Shown: one piece after another, positions 18,734 to 27,370 of the stretch
Layout: the number at the start of each line of letters is the position of its first letter
How positions within the stretch are numbered: position 1 is the first letter of the stretch
Source: Corynebacterium simulans
GTDB lineage: Bacteria > Actinomycetota > Actinomycetes > Mycobacteriales > Mycobacteriaceae
NCBI RefSeq assembly: GCF_001586215.1
Contig: NZ_CP014634.1
Span: 2,480,001 to 2,544,000, forward strand
Length of the DNA stretch: 64,000 nt
Direction: 5' to 3'
Program-made: the position numbers and the translations under genes
Notes under the pieces: generated by a model
The model's input: the letters and a program-made list of their open reading frames with translations, nothing else
Told to the model about the DNA's origin: nothing
Database searches by the model: none

Positions 18734-18742
18734 TTAGTCACG
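18727..18742. promoter_or_regulatory. GlxR/CRP-like site overlapping the mtr stop codon
   Basis: TGTGA-TGTTAG-TCACG matches the CRP-family pattern TGTGA-N6-TCACA except at the last base. GlxR is the corynebacterial CRP homologue. The site sits about 180 bp upstream of the predicted start of the secreted-pair transcript. Confidence 0.35.
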
Positions 18743-20146
18743 TAACACAGTCATTTGCCAGTTTAGTCCAAGGACTGCGTTTTCCACGAGCTCCGGCAAA
18801 GCTGGATGGATCCAGTATTGCTTCCGAGCAAATGTGCGCATGTCAACGTCATAAACCATGGCGGTGATGAGTTGCTGGATAAGAGTCGATGCTTGGGGTC
18901 CCATTAGGTGTGCGCCTAGTAGGCGGCCGGTTTCTTTGCAAGCGATTAGCTTACAAATTCCTGAATTGTCTTCCATGGCCCATCCATAGGCAACATCCCC
19001 GTAGTTCTGAACCTTAACGGTAATGTTGTATCCCTGTTCGAGGGCTGCTTCCTCCGTTAGGCCAACGCTGGCGATCTGTGGATGGGTGAAAACAGCCGCC
19101 GGGACGTGCTCATGTGGCATAGCCTGAAGCTCCTCAGAGTGAAGGAGGTTGTGCTGGACCGCGCGCATCTCTGCATTAGCAACGTGCTTGAGCATGTAGG
19201 GAGACGAGACGTCGCCAAGCGCCCAAACGCCCTCCACGGAGGTGCGGCCAAACTCGTCGACCTTGATGCGTCCGTCCTCACGGACCTCAATGCCTGCCTT
19301 GTCCAAGTCCATCAAGTCGCCGTTTGGTTTGCGGCCCGTTGCCACCAAGATTGCCTCGGCCTCAACTGTGGAACCATCCTCCAGCGTCAGCGCTACACCT
19401 TTCGCAGTTTCCTCCAATTTCTGGGCATTCGCGATGTGGACATCGAAGCGCTCACGGGCGAGCTTGTTGAAGCGCTCCACAATGTCGTGGTCCAAGTGGC
19501 GCAGGAGCTTCTCGGAACGGTTGACCACCGTGACCTTCGTGCCAAGACCATCGAAGACGTGCGCAAACTCCATGGCAATGTAGCCGCCGCCCACGATAAT
19601 CAGGCTCTCCGGCTGCTTAGGCATGCGCATGATGTTTTCGTTCGTATAGAACTTCACGCCGGAATCCTTGTATACCGCAGGAATAGATGGGCGAGAGCCC
19701 GCCGCAATGACAATTTGCTCGCCAGTAATCACTTCATCGCCCACCGCAATTGCCTTGGGGCCCACGAACGTGGCGTGCTTGCCAAAGACCGTAATATTCG
19801 GCGTCTCATCGCCGCGCCGGTAAGCCTCGCCGCCCTCGGCAATCTTGTCGATGCGGTTGACGAAGACGCGCTCAATAATGGATTCCCAGTCCACATTATT
19901 TACCTGCGCATCAATTCCCAGGCGCTTTCCCTCCTTCGCTGCGTGCGCTAAGTCGGCTGCGTAGACGTACATCTTCGTCGGAATGCAACCCACGTTCAAA
20001 CAAGTGCCGCCAAAGGTTCCTTCCTCGACGATGGCGATCTTCTTATCCTCGAAAGCCTCCGAAGGGATCGAGTTACCGGAACCGGTACCGATAATGATCA
20101 GATCGAAGTGTTCAGCGTCCGGGAAAGTGGAATCTTGCGAAGTCAT
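18734..20146 (-). CDS. mtr: Mycothione reductase
   Basis: FAD- and NADPH-dependent disulfide reductase that regenerates mycothiol, the main low-molecular-weight thiol of actinobacteria. The 470-residue product has the FAD motif IIIGTGSGNS, the redox pair C49/C54 in GGTCLNVGCIPTK, a central NADPH motif (IVGGGYIAMEFA) and the C-terminal catalytic H447/E452 in HPALPE. The ATG at 20146 has GAGGAG 5 nt upstream, so the in-frame ATG four codons earlier is not used. It lies 56 bp downstream of an alpha/beta hydrolase gene. Confidence 0.93.
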   Translation of the reverse strand: MTSQDSTFPDAEHFDLIIIGTGSGNSIPSEAFEDKKIAIVEEGTFGGTCLNVGCIPTKMYVYAADLAHAAKEGKRLGIDAQVNNVDWESIIERVFVNRIDKIAEGGEAYRRGDETPNITVFGKHATFVGPKAIAVGDEVITGEQIVIAAGSRPSIPAVYKDSGVKFYTNENIMRMPKQPESLIIVGGGYIAMEFAHVFDGLGTKVTVVNRSEKLLRHLDHDIVERFNKLARERFDVHIANAQKLEETAKGVALTLEDGSTVEAEAILVATGRKPNGDLMDLDKAGIEVREDGRIKVDEFGRTSVEGVWALGDVSSPYMLKHVANAEMRAVQHNLLHSEELQAMPHEHVPAAVFTHPQIASVGLTEEAALEQGYNITVKVQNYGDVAYGWAMEDNSGICKLIACKETGRLLGAHLMGPQASTLIQQLITAMVYDVDMRTFARKQYWIHPALPELVENAVLGLNWQMTVLRD

Positions 20147-20202
20147 TTTTCTCCTCATTATTTAGGAAACGTTTTAGGGTGCGTTTACTCAGTCTGTTTT
20201 AG

Positions 20203-21237
20203 TTAGGGCTTAAGTATGCCCGGCAACCATTCATCGACTACGTGGAAGGCCTCGTTGCGGATCGGCTCCCGAGACAAGAACACGTCATGGCGCGCGCCCT
20301 CAATCGGGTGCAACGTGTAGTGCGTGCCCAGCTCCTTGGCCCAGCGCTGCGTTTGCTTGACATCAATTACAGCGTCCACGTAGTTGATTTCCTCCGAATA
20401 CGGTGCGCTGAAATTCGACTTGGTGGACGTCAGCGTCAGGATTGGCACACCGACATCGATGCGGCCGGAGTGGATGGCGTCGAATGCCTTAAACACCGCG
20501 CGGATCCATCCCATATATTTCTTGTGGCCCGCTAGGGGCTTCTTCTCAAGGTCATAGTTCCACTCGCCATAGCGGCTGGAATGGATGGAATCACCAAATG
20601 CTGTGAGATTGCCGCCGTAAAGCGGGAGAGTGGGGGCGAGCTTGCCTAAAGTGAAGATGGCTGGTTTGAGCGCCGTGTAAGCCGGCTTCGGCACACCCAT
20701 CATGTCAAGCCATGGGCTATTGAGGATAAGCCCTGCAATGCGGTTGTGGCGCTGCTCGTCGCGACGGCGTAACTGGTCAAGCCACAGCGGAAGGATGCAA
20801 CCCGCGGTGGAGTGGCCCAAGAACACGACCTTGTCCTGCGGGAGGGCGTCGAGTGCCGCGTTTAAGTCCATAAAGTAGTGGTGCATGTCCGTGATGTAAT
20901 GCCACTTCTGGTTCGGCTTCCGGGAGCGGCCGCACTTGCGAAGATCGAGGGCGTAGAACGCGTAACCCTTCTCGTGGAAGTGCTTTGCCACGTGCGCCTG
21001 GAAGAAGTAATCAGTCATGCCGTGAACCCACACGACGGCGACCCGGTTATCTAACGCGGTGTGCTCGGCGTCTTGTCGGTCCGTGGCTTCGTCAGCGTCG
21101 TTCGCGGTGCCTGTATAGCGGATCAAGGTGGCCTCGACTTCGCCTTCGCCGTCGGGGTCGGTGCCTAGAGGCAGGGCCGCGGCTTGGAAACCCGTGCCCA
21201 AAATGTCTTGTTTCCATTGCAGAGTTGACTCAGTCAT
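20203..21237 (-). CDS. Alpha/beta hydrolase (serine aminopeptidase / monoglyceride-lipase type)
   Basis: A 344-residue cytoplasmic alpha/beta hydrolase. It has an oxyanion segment VVWVHGMTDY, the nucleophile elbow GHSTAG and a catalytic His in EGARHDVFLS near the C-terminus, with DLRKCGRS typical of lysophospholipase-like members. The substrate is unknown. It is probably cotranscribed with mtr, a pairing I also recall from C. glutamicum, so a link to mycothiol or thioester metabolism is possible but unproven. Confidence 0.82.
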   Translation of the reverse strand: MTESTLQWKQDILGTGFQAAALPLGTDPDGEGEVEATLIRYTGTANDADEATDRQDAEHTALDNRVAVVWVHGMTDYFFQAHVAKHFHEKGYAFYALDLRKCGRSRKPNQKWHYITDMHHYFMDLNAALDALPQDKVVFLGHSTAGCILPLWLDQLRRRDEQRHNRIAGLILNSPWLDMMGVPKPAYTALKPAIFTLGKLAPTLPLYGGNLTAFGDSIHSSRYGEWNYDLEKKPLAGHKKYMGWIRAVFKAFDAIHSGRIDVGVPILTLTSTKSNFSAPYSEEINYVDAVIDVKQTQRWAKELGTHYTLHPIEGARHDVFLSREPIRNEAFHVVDEWLPGILKP

Positions 21238-21249
21238 ATGCACAGTCTA
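21238..21249 (-). promoter_or_regulatory. Putative leaderless promoter of the hydrolase gene (-10 TAGACT)
   Basis: On the minus strand TAGACT (21244-21249) ends 6 nt before the ATG at 21237. A GTG lies within the spacer. Confidence 0.45.
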
Positions 21250-21552
21250 GGCAAAGTGGGGTGATACGGACTGTGAAAAAACGGACATTTTCCCGGTTGA
21301 AGAATCCCAATTTCTACATTAAGGGCGTATGGTGGTTTGGTAATGCGTGACGCGTCCCTTGTTATGTGCCGTTGTCAGCGACAAAGGATTAGGGCAGTTG
21401 TCTGGCCTTTGCGTGACCAAAGCCGCAGGCTTTGTCCTCCTGATAGTGGAACGTAAAAGGTGGGCGAGAACGTAAGACACTAAAGGCTCTTGTTCACCAG
21501 CGAGAGCTTTGTCCAGGAGCAATAACTTTCAATCTGAAGAGGTAATAGCAAG
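21250..21552. other. Intergenic region upstream of mqo
   Basis: About 300 bp without a gene. It contains a perfect inverted repeat CAAAGCCgcaGGCTTTG (21418-21434), and TGATAGTGG at 21441-21449 resembles a -10. AAGAGG at 21537-21542 serves as the mqo ribosome binding site. I see no small ORF or known riboswitch. Confidence 0.4.
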
Positions 21553-23055
21553 GTGTCCTCCGACAAGAAGACAGCACAAGTTGTAGATGAGGTAGATGTA
21601 GCCCTCGTAGGCGCCGGTATCATGAGCGCCACCCTGGGCGCTATGCTCCGCGAGCTGGAGCCAAGCTGGACCCAGATGGTCTTCGAGCGCCTCGATGGAC
21701 CTGCTCTGGAGTCCTCCTCCCCATGGAACAACGCTGGTACCGGCCACTCTGCGCTGTGCGAGCTGAACTACACCCCAGAAAAGAACGGTCGCATCGACAT
21801 TTCTAAGGCTCTGGGCATTAATGAGAAGTTCCAGGTTTCTCGCCAGTTCTGGTCTCACCAGCTCAACAACGGCATCCTGACCGACCCGAAGGCATTCATC
21901 AACCCGGTCCCACACGTGTCCTTCGCACAGGGCTCCATCCAGGTTGAGTACCTGAAGCGCCGCTTCGAGGCCCTCAAGGACAACCACATGTTCCCGAACA
22001 TGCAGTTCTCCGACGACGACGCAGTATTCCAAGAGAAGCTGCCGCTGATGTCCGAAGGCCGCGACTTCAACTCCAAGAAGGTTGCAATTTCTTGGACCGA
22101 GGCAGGCACCGACGTAAACTTCGGTGCACTGACCAAGCAATTCTTCACCGCTGCAAAGGCGTCCGGCACCGAGATCCGTTACGGCCACGAGGTCGTTGAC
22201 ATCAAGCGCGACGGCTCCACCTGGAAAGTTTACGCCAAGAACCTGCACACCGGTGACTACTCCGTGGTCCGCGCGAAGTTCGTCTTCGTTGGTGCTGGCG
22301 GATACGCACTCAATCTGCTGCGCAAAGCAGGCGTCCGCGAGGTCTCCGGCTTCGCTGGCTTCCCAGTTTCCGGCCTGTGGCTGCGTTCCAAGAACCCTGA
22401 GCTGGTCAAGCAGCACCACGCGAAGGTGTACGGCAAGGCTGCCGTCGGCGCTCCTCCGATGTCTGTTCCGCACCTTGACACCCGCGTCATCGACGGCGAA
22501 GAGGGCCTGCTGTTCGGCCCGTACGGTGGCTGGTCTCCGAAGTTCCTGAAGAAGGGCTCCTACCTCGACCTCTTCAAGTCCATCCGCCCGGACAACATTC
22601 CTTCCTACCTCGGCGTTGCCGTGCAGGAGTTCGGCCTGACCAAGTACCTGGTTTCCGAGGTTCTCAAGGACTTCGACAAGCGCGTCGAGGCGCTGAAGGA
22701 ATACGTTCCTTCCGCAGACCCAGCAGACTGGGAGACCGTCATCGCCGGCCAGCGCGTTCAGGTCATCAAGCCGGCCGCTGCACCGCACTTCGGCTCCCTC
22801 GAGTTCGGCACCACCCTCGTTAACAACCCAGAGGGCAACATCGCTGGCCTACTCGGCGCTTCCCCGGGCGCTTCTATCACCCCGGCCGTCATGATCGAGC
22901 TGCTTGAACGTTGCTTCGGCGAGAACATGATCCAGTGGGGCGACAAGATCCAGGAGATGATTCCTTCCTACGGCATCAAGCTGGCCAAGGATAAGAAGCT
23001 CTACGACGAGATGTGGGACTACACCCAGAAGACCCTCAAGCTCGACGAGAAGTAA
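21553..23055 (+). CDS. mqo: Malate:quinone oxidoreductase
   Basis: FAD-dependent peripheral membrane enzyme oxidising malate to oxaloacetate with electrons to menaquinone, a TCA-cycle step prominent in corynebacteria. The 500-residue product has the FAD-binding N-terminus VDVALVGAGIMSATLG, the family block SSSPWNNAGTGHSALCELNYTP and the C-terminal FAD region GNIAGLLGASPGASITP. It starts at GTG 21553 with AAGAGG 10 nt upstream. The coding bias is strong, suggesting high expression. Its terminator appears to lie inside the end of convergent selO. Confidence 0.97.
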   Translation: MSSDKKTAQVVDEVDVALVGAGIMSATLGAMLRELEPSWTQMVFERLDGPALESSSPWNNAGTGHSALCELNYTPEKNGRIDISKALGINEKFQVSRQFWSHQLNNGILTDPKAFINPVPHVSFAQGSIQVEYLKRRFEALKDNHMFPNMQFSDDDAVFQEKLPLMSEGRDFNSKKVAISWTEAGTDVNFGALTKQFFTAAKASGTEIRYGHEVVDIKRDGSTWKVYAKNLHTGDYSVVRAKFVFVGAGGYALNLLRKAGVREVSGFAGFPVSGLWLRSKNPELVKQHHAKVYGKAAVGAPPMSVPHLDTRVIDGEEGLLFGPYGGWSPKFLKKGSYLDLFKSIRPDNIPSYLGVAVQEFGLTKYLVSEVLKDFDKRVEALKEYVPSADPADWETVIAGQRVQVIKPAAAPHFGSLEFGTTLVNNPEGNIAGLLGASPGASITPAVMIELLERCFGENMIQWGDKIQEMIPSYGIKLAKDKKLYDEMWDYTQKTLKLDEK

Positions 23056-23064
23056 AAACTTCGC

Positions 23065-24399
23065 CTAAGTTCCGCAGTACGTCCGGTAACCCTCAGGGTT
23101 GCCGGGCGTTTCGTATTTGGCGTTGGGCGCAAACGGGCGAGTAATGGCGTCCAAGAATTCTTGGAAGGCGTCAATGTCGAGCAGCGCTTCCTCCACGTTG
23201 TGCGGGCGTGGGATGACTCGCGGAACGGTGCTGTTCTTCGGGCCGCCGGGCGGATTCGTTGGCTGCGTACCGTGCAGCTTCTCCCACAGCTCTAGGTTGG
23301 CCAGCGTGAAGTCCGGCTGCTTTTCTACCAGCTCGGTGAAGTACTCACTGCGGAGATTAGCGTTCTTGCTAGCGCTGACTGCAGCATCAGTGCTGATGCC
23401 AAAGCGCTTGACGAAGTCGCGCTCAAGTTGAGAAGCGAAGCGCTCGTGGTAGCTGTTGATGGTTTCTTGGGCGAAGTTGATGGCCTCGTTGGGGGAGGCG
23501 TCGAAAAGCTGCAACATGCTCTCCGCCAGACGCGCGAAGTTCCAGCCCAGGATGTCGGGCTGGTGGCCAAAGCGGTAACGGCCGCGGGTGTCGATGGAGC
23601 TAAAACAAGTATCAGGATCGTAGGTCTCCATGAAGGCGCACGGGCCATAGTCGATGGTTTCACCAGACAGGGTGGTGTTGTCCGTGTTCATCACACCATG
23701 GATGAAACCTACATGCTGCCAGGCCGCGACCGTAGCAATCTGGGCGTCGAGGGCGCGGGTAAACAGCTCCTTGTAACTCGCGCCAGGGTAATGCCGGGCG
23801 ATCGTGAAATCCGCCAGCTGCTGTAGCTGGCCTGTTTGCGCCGCGTAGTGGAAAGAACCGATGCGGATGTGGCTGGCAGCTACTCGCACCAAGATGCCGG
23901 CTTCCTCCTCCACCTGGCGTTGGATGCGCCGGCCAGTAGAAAGGACCGCTAGCGAGCGCGTCGTCGGAATGCCCAGCGCGTGCATCGCCTCTGAGAACAG
24001 GTACTCGCGCAACATAGAACGGACTGTTCCGCGCCCGTCAGCCCCAGGACGCGAGTAGGGGGTAAGGCCGGTTCCCTTCGCATGGAGATCGCGCAGGCCT
24101 TCCGGAGTCTCGATTTCACCCAGTAGTAAGGCGCGACCGTCGCCCATGCGCGGGTTGAATTGGCCGAATTGGTAACCGGCATAGGCCATCGCGTGTGCCG
24201 GGCTATCCTCGCTGCGCCCGCAAAGGAAATCGATTCCAGCGGGGCTGCGCAGCCACTCTGGGTCGAGGCCCAGCTCTGAAGCTAGATCCTCGTTCAAGAT
24301 GAGCAGGCTGGGCGCAGGTTGCTGCTCGCCGTGGCTTTCCCGCGCCATGCCGGAAAGGCGCTTAGCAAAGGTGTGGTGCAGTTCGAAGGGAAGTGACAT
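23065..24399 (-). CDS. selO: SelO/YdiU family protein adenylyltransferase
   Basis: Pseudokinase-fold enzyme that AMPylates proteins in oxidative-stress responses in characterised relatives. The 444-residue product shows YAGYQFGQFNPRMGDGRA, GADGRGTVRSMLREYLFSEAM, HGVMNTDN and IDYGPCAF, which carry the nucleotide- and metal-binding residues. The C-terminus ends YRTYCGT, so the position that is selenocysteine in animal SelO is an ordinary cysteine (C442). GGAGG before the ATG overlaps the end of the PhzF-like gene 2 bp upstream, indicating coupling. Confidence 0.92.
   Translation of the reverse strand: MSLPFELHHTFAKRLSGMARESHGEQQPAPSLLILNEDLASELGLDPEWLRSPAGIDFLCGRSEDSPAHAMAYAGYQFGQFNPRMGDGRALLLGEIETPEGLRDLHAKGTGLTPYSRPGADGRGTVRSMLREYLFSEAMHALGIPTTRSLAVLSTGRRIQRQVEEEAGILVRVAASHIRIGSFHYAAQTGQLQQLADFTIARHYPGASYKELFTRALDAQIATVAAWQHVGFIHGVMNTDNTTLSGETIDYGPCAFMETYDPDTCFSSIDTRGRYRFGHQPDILGWNFARLAESMLQLFDASPNEAINFAQETINSYHERFASQLERDFVKRFGISTDAAVSASKNANLRSEYFTELVEKQPDFTLANLELWEKLHGTQPTNPPGGPKNSTVPRVIPRPHNVEEALLDIDAFQEFLDAITRPFAPNAKYETPGNPEGYRTYCGT
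23080..23118 (+). terminator. mqo terminator embedded in the selO 3' end
   Basis: A 13-bp stem with two G-T pairs (23080-23092 with 23096-23108) and loop TCA is followed by TTTCGTATTT, 25 bp after the mqo stop. It lies within the last codons of selO on the other strand. Confidence 0.6.
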
Positions 24400-24401
24400 G
24401 C

Positions 24402-25217
24402 CTAAACCTCCAAGCTTCCGCGAACTCGTACGTGGACGTTTCCACCGACCCAGACACTAGCGCCGTCGTCAGTAATATGCACCAAGCCGTTCCTGCCAAG
24501 CTGGCTGCCCTGCCGTGCGGTGTAACTATCCGGTACCAGGCCGCGCTCGCGCATGAATTGGGCTGCTGCGCCATTGAGAGAGCCCGTGACTGGGTCTTCG
24601 AAGCCTGGGGTAAATGCCCGTATCTCGTAGAGCGGTTGACCTGCTTGTTGCAGGGACTCAAGTCCCACGACACCGACCTTGATGCCGCGCGCGTTGTTGG
24701 GCTGCAGTGCGCGGACCGCGGCGGCGTCGCGAAGCTGCACCAGGCGCCAGCCGGGGCCGTTGTCTGCCCATGCGGCATCACAGATATCAGCCTCATCGAT
24801 GCCGAGTGCTGCGGCGGACTCGCTCAGTTCGGCCGCGCTCAATGGCCCAGATTTGTAAAGCGCGGGGGTGGCAAAGGAAAAGACTTCCCTTTCTTCCTTG
24901 ATATCTACTAGCCCAACGCCGCATTCCTGAACGAGGTCTCCTGTATGTCCGGTGAGCTCGCAGAATACCCGTGCTGTGCCCAACGTGGGGTGACCTGCGA
25001 AAGCGAATTCTTCGTGCGGCGTGAAGATACGCACCCGGTAGTCAGCGTCTGCGGTAGTAGGGTGCAACAGGAACGTCGTCTCCGAGAAGTTGATCCAGTT
25101 AGCAATGCGCTGCATCTGCTCGGTCGAAAGCTCATCCGCCCCGGCGATGACAGCTAGGGGATTGCCGCTAAAGGCCGTGGTGGCGAAGACATCGACTTCG
25201 AAGTAATCAAGGTGCAT
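24402..25217 (-). CDS. PhzF-family isomerase/epimerase-like protein
   Basis: A 271-residue protein with the duplicated diaminopimelate-epimerase-like fold of PhzF enzymes. It has FATTAFSGNPLAVI near the N-terminus, the catalytic-type glutamate E46 in NFSETTFL, FAGHPTLGTA, and DPVTGSLNGA in the second half. No phenazine genes are present, so the substrate is unknown. The ATG at 25217 is preferred to the GTG two codons upstream because a -10 hexamer ends 7 nt before it. It is coupled to selO. Confidence 0.85.
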   Translation of the reverse strand: MHLDYFEVDVFATTAFSGNPLAVIAGADELSTEQMQRIANWINFSETTFLLHPTTADADYRVRIFTPHEEFAFAGHPTLGTARVFCELTGHTGDLVQECGVGLVDIKEEREVFSFATPALYKSGPLSAAELSESAAALGIDEADICDAAWADNGPGWRLVQLRDAAAVRALQPNNARGIKVGVVGLESLQQAGQPLYEIRAFTPGFEDPVTGSLNGAAAQFMRERGLVPDSYTARQGSQLGRNGLVHITDDGASVWVGGNVHVRVRGSLEV

Positions 25218-25230
25218 GGCCACCAGCTTA
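25218..25230 (-). promoter_or_regulatory. Putative leaderless promoter of the PhzF-like gene (-10 TAAGCT)
   Basis: TAAGCT on the minus strand (25225-25230) ends 7 nt before the ATG at 25217. It faces away from the TATCCT promoter at 25261. Confidence 0.45.
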
Positions 25231-25260
25231 CGAGCCCGCGCAAGCCGCCATGCCGCGGTC

Positions 25261-25273
25261 TATCCTATGGAAC
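25261..25273 (+). promoter_or_regulatory. Putative leaderless promoter of the DUF4921 gene (-10 TATCCT)
   Basis: TATCCT (25261-25266) ends 7 nt before the ATG at 25274. Confidence 0.45.
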
Positions 25274-26581
25274 ATGAGCGAAGCACTTTTTAGCCGCATC
25301 GAGCCAATTCAAGTGATGGCGGATGGCACCGTCAAACAGGTCAATCCCTTCTCCGGAACCGAGGTATGGACCGTTCCAGGCCGCGGGAATCGTCCGTTTG
25401 CGCATGCCGCCTCTAGCTCCCAACCGCTGGCTACCGATGCCGCGCGAAACACCTGTGCTTTTTGTTCTTCGCGCAAGCTGGAAACCCCGCCTGAGAAGTC
25501 ACGCATCTTAGCCTCTGGCGAGATTGTGCGTGGGGCTGCGCCAGATTCGTTGGATACAACCAAGCCGGCTTTTAGGCGCGTACCGAACCTCTTTGAGATC
25601 GTCTCCTTCGACTACTGGAAGGCCAACTACGAGTATGAGATGGACGCGGAGACTAAAGAGAGGATGGAGCGCTACATTGCGAATCCTGTAGGCCGCGAGC
25701 ACGTTCTAAACATCGTACGGACGAAGCTCAGGGCGGCCGGTCGAGATGCGGACCTAGGGGAGCAGGAACTGCTTACACACGCCGGCTGCTTTTTCGGTGG
25801 CGGTCACGATGTCATCATTGGCGCCCGCCACTTTGTCGAAGGCGCTACTGACGATTCGCAGTTGGCCTCATCTGGCACGCTCAGCCCCGACGAACACTTC
25901 CTCTTTACTTCCTTCACCGTAGATTCCATGCGTGACCTTTATGAGCGCAACCGTTACGCCGACTATGTGGTGGCCTTCCAGAACTGGCTGGCGCCAGCCG
26001 GGGCTTCCTTTGACCATCTACACAAGCAGCTGGTGGCCATTGATGACCTCAGCATGTCGGCCGCGCATGAAAACGACATCCTGCGTGCGCACCCCAACAT
26101 GTACAACGACTGGGCCGTAGGCTATGCGGCGCAGCACAACCTGGTGATTGCAGAAAACGAATATGCGGTGCTATTCGCCGGCTTTGGACACCGCTATCCC
26201 ACGCTGGAGATCTTCTCCAAGTCCGAACGCTGCGAGCCGTGGGAGCAAACGCCTGGGGAAATCCGCGGAATGTCAGACCTTATCCACGCAGCCCATGTGG
26301 CAGTTGGCCCCGATGTGGCCTGCAATGAGGAATGGCACCACAAGGCACCATCAGTCGACCTCGCGCAGCCGTGGCGAGTGATGATCAAACTGCGCGTGTC
26401 CACGCTGGCCGGCTTTGAGGGCGGGACCAAGATTTATATCAACACCATCTCGCCGTGGGGATTGCGCGACCGCATCGTTGATTCGCTGTACCGCCTGCGC
26501 GAGCGAGGCAAGCTTGCCTCCGGGATTGCGATTGCCACCGAATGCAGCCTAGAGCGCAATAGCCTGCGCTATAACAGCTAA
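25274..26581 (+). CDS. DUF4921 protein, GalT/HIT-like nucleotidyltransferase fold
   Basis: A 435-residue protein resembling galactose-1-phosphate uridylyltransferases. It has a zinc-type CxxC at C61/C64 (CAFC), a second metal-type region around GCFFGGGHDV, and a HIT-like H248-x-H250 in FDHLHKQL. The Leloir genes are absent, so UDP-hexose exchange is not implied; DUF4921 members have no assigned substrate. The start is set at 25274 by the hexamer spacing, and an extension from 25250 looks non-native. It ends 17 bp from convergent yaaA. Confidence 0.8.
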   Translation: MSEALFSRIEPIQVMADGTVKQVNPFSGTEVWTVPGRGNRPFAHAASSSQPLATDAARNTCAFCSSRKLETPPEKSRILASGEIVRGAAPDSLDTTKPAFRRVPNLFEIVSFDYWKANYEYEMDAETKERMERYIANPVGREHVLNIVRTKLRAAGRDADLGEQELLTHAGCFFGGGHDVIIGARHFVEGATDDSQLASSGTLSPDEHFLFTSFTVDSMRDLYERNRYADYVVAFQNWLAPAGASFDHLHKQLVAIDDLSMSAAHENDILRAHPNMYNDWAVGYAAQHNLVIAENEYAVLFAGFGHRYPTLEIFSKSERCEPWEQTPGEIRGMSDLIHAAHVAVGPDVACNEEWHHKAPSVDLAQPWRVMIKLRVSTLAGFEGGTKIYINTISPWGLRDRIVDSLYRLRERGKLASGIAIATECSLERNSLRYNS

Positions 26582-26598
26582 TTTGCCGGTGTTCGGTC

Positions 26599-27339
26599 CT
26601 AGGAGTCAAGCACGAGCACCAATTCTGGGGCGCGCTCGCTGCCGCGGATTTCCGTCTCCCACTCGGGGAAGCTTGCGGCGGCTGCGGAAAACTCCTCGAA
26701 GGTGGTTGGAAGCACCGGCTGTCTGAGCACGTGGCGGGCGAGTAGGCCCTTGTAGTGCTTGTTGAAGTGAGAGATGACCTTGCGCGAGCCATCAGGCTGA
26801 ACCGATTCCACGCGAACCGTGGCCGCCGTCTTGAGCTTGCCCAGCTGCTGGTAGGTGCCAGAGCGCATATCGACCACCAGCTCATGGGCCGCGACTTCCT
26901 CCAAGGCCTCAGTGATCGCCTTACCCCACCAAGACTTCATAGTGTTTCCACTCAGCTTCGTTCCGCCGGAGAGACGATAATGCGGAATCAGATCATCGGC
27001 GCGGACGATGCCGAACAAGGCGGAGCCGATGGCTAGGTGGGAACGAGCGGCGTCGGAAAGCGTGGCGGCATCCAGCGCGTCATAAAGCACACCCGTATAC
27101 CGTTCGATGGCCGGCAGGGTAGGAGAGCTATAAATTACCTGGTTGGCCTCGGCCTCCCCGCGGAGCTTTTCCGAGAGCTTTAGCTGAATCATCGCCTCAT
27201 CCACCTCGAGAGAGGCAAGCGCCTGCGCGATCTCCTGGCGCGCCGGGTTCAGCGAGGGGAAGGACAATGCTCCAAAGTCGAGCGGGGCACCGGTGCCGCC
27301 GGGGGCTTTCGTCTCAGAAGGAGGGAGGAGAATGAGCAT
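26599..27339 (-). CDS. yaaA: Peroxide stress protein YaaA (UPF0246)
   Basis: A 246-residue member of the YaaA/UPF0246 family, which in E. coli limits free iron during peroxide stress. Recognisable blocks are the N-terminal LILLPPSETKAPGG, IYSSPTLPAIERYTGVLYDAL, ALFGIVRADDLIPHYRLSGGTKL and the C-terminal HFNKHYKGLLAR. The start at 27339 has no Shine-Dalgarno sequence but has a -10 hexamer 6 nt upstream. It diverges from proS with only 31 bp between start codons. Confidence 0.92.
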   Translation of the reverse strand: MLILLPPSETKAPGGTGAPLDFGALSFPSLNPARQEIAQALASLEVDEAMIQLKLSEKLRGEAEANQVIYSSPTLPAIERYTGVLYDALDAATLSDAARSHLAIGSALFGIVRADDLIPHYRLSGGTKLSGNTMKSWWGKAITEALEEVAAHELVVDMRSGTYQQLGKLKTAATVRVESVQPDGSRKVISHFNKHYKGLLARHVLRQPVLPTTFEEFSAAAASFPEWETEIRGSERAPELVLVLDS

Positions 27340-27351
27340 AGCTAAATACTA
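27340..27351 (-). promoter_or_regulatory. Putative leaderless promoter of yaaA (-10 TAGTAT)
   Basis: TAGTAT on the minus strand (27346-27351) ends 6 nt before the ATG at 27339. It lies back to back with the proS promoter, 6 bp away. Confidence 0.5.
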
Positions 27352-27357
27352 GCGGGG

Positions 27358-27370
27358 TAGAGTGCTAGGC
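27358..27370 (+). promoter_or_regulatory. Putative leaderless promoter of proS (-10 TAGAGT)
   Basis: TAGAGT (27358-27363) ends 7 nt before the ATG at 27371. Confidence 0.5.

Noticed and set aside
23065..24399. Selenoprotein
   Set aside because: SelO in animals ends in selenocysteine, but the codon here is an ordinary cysteine codon within YRTYCGT.
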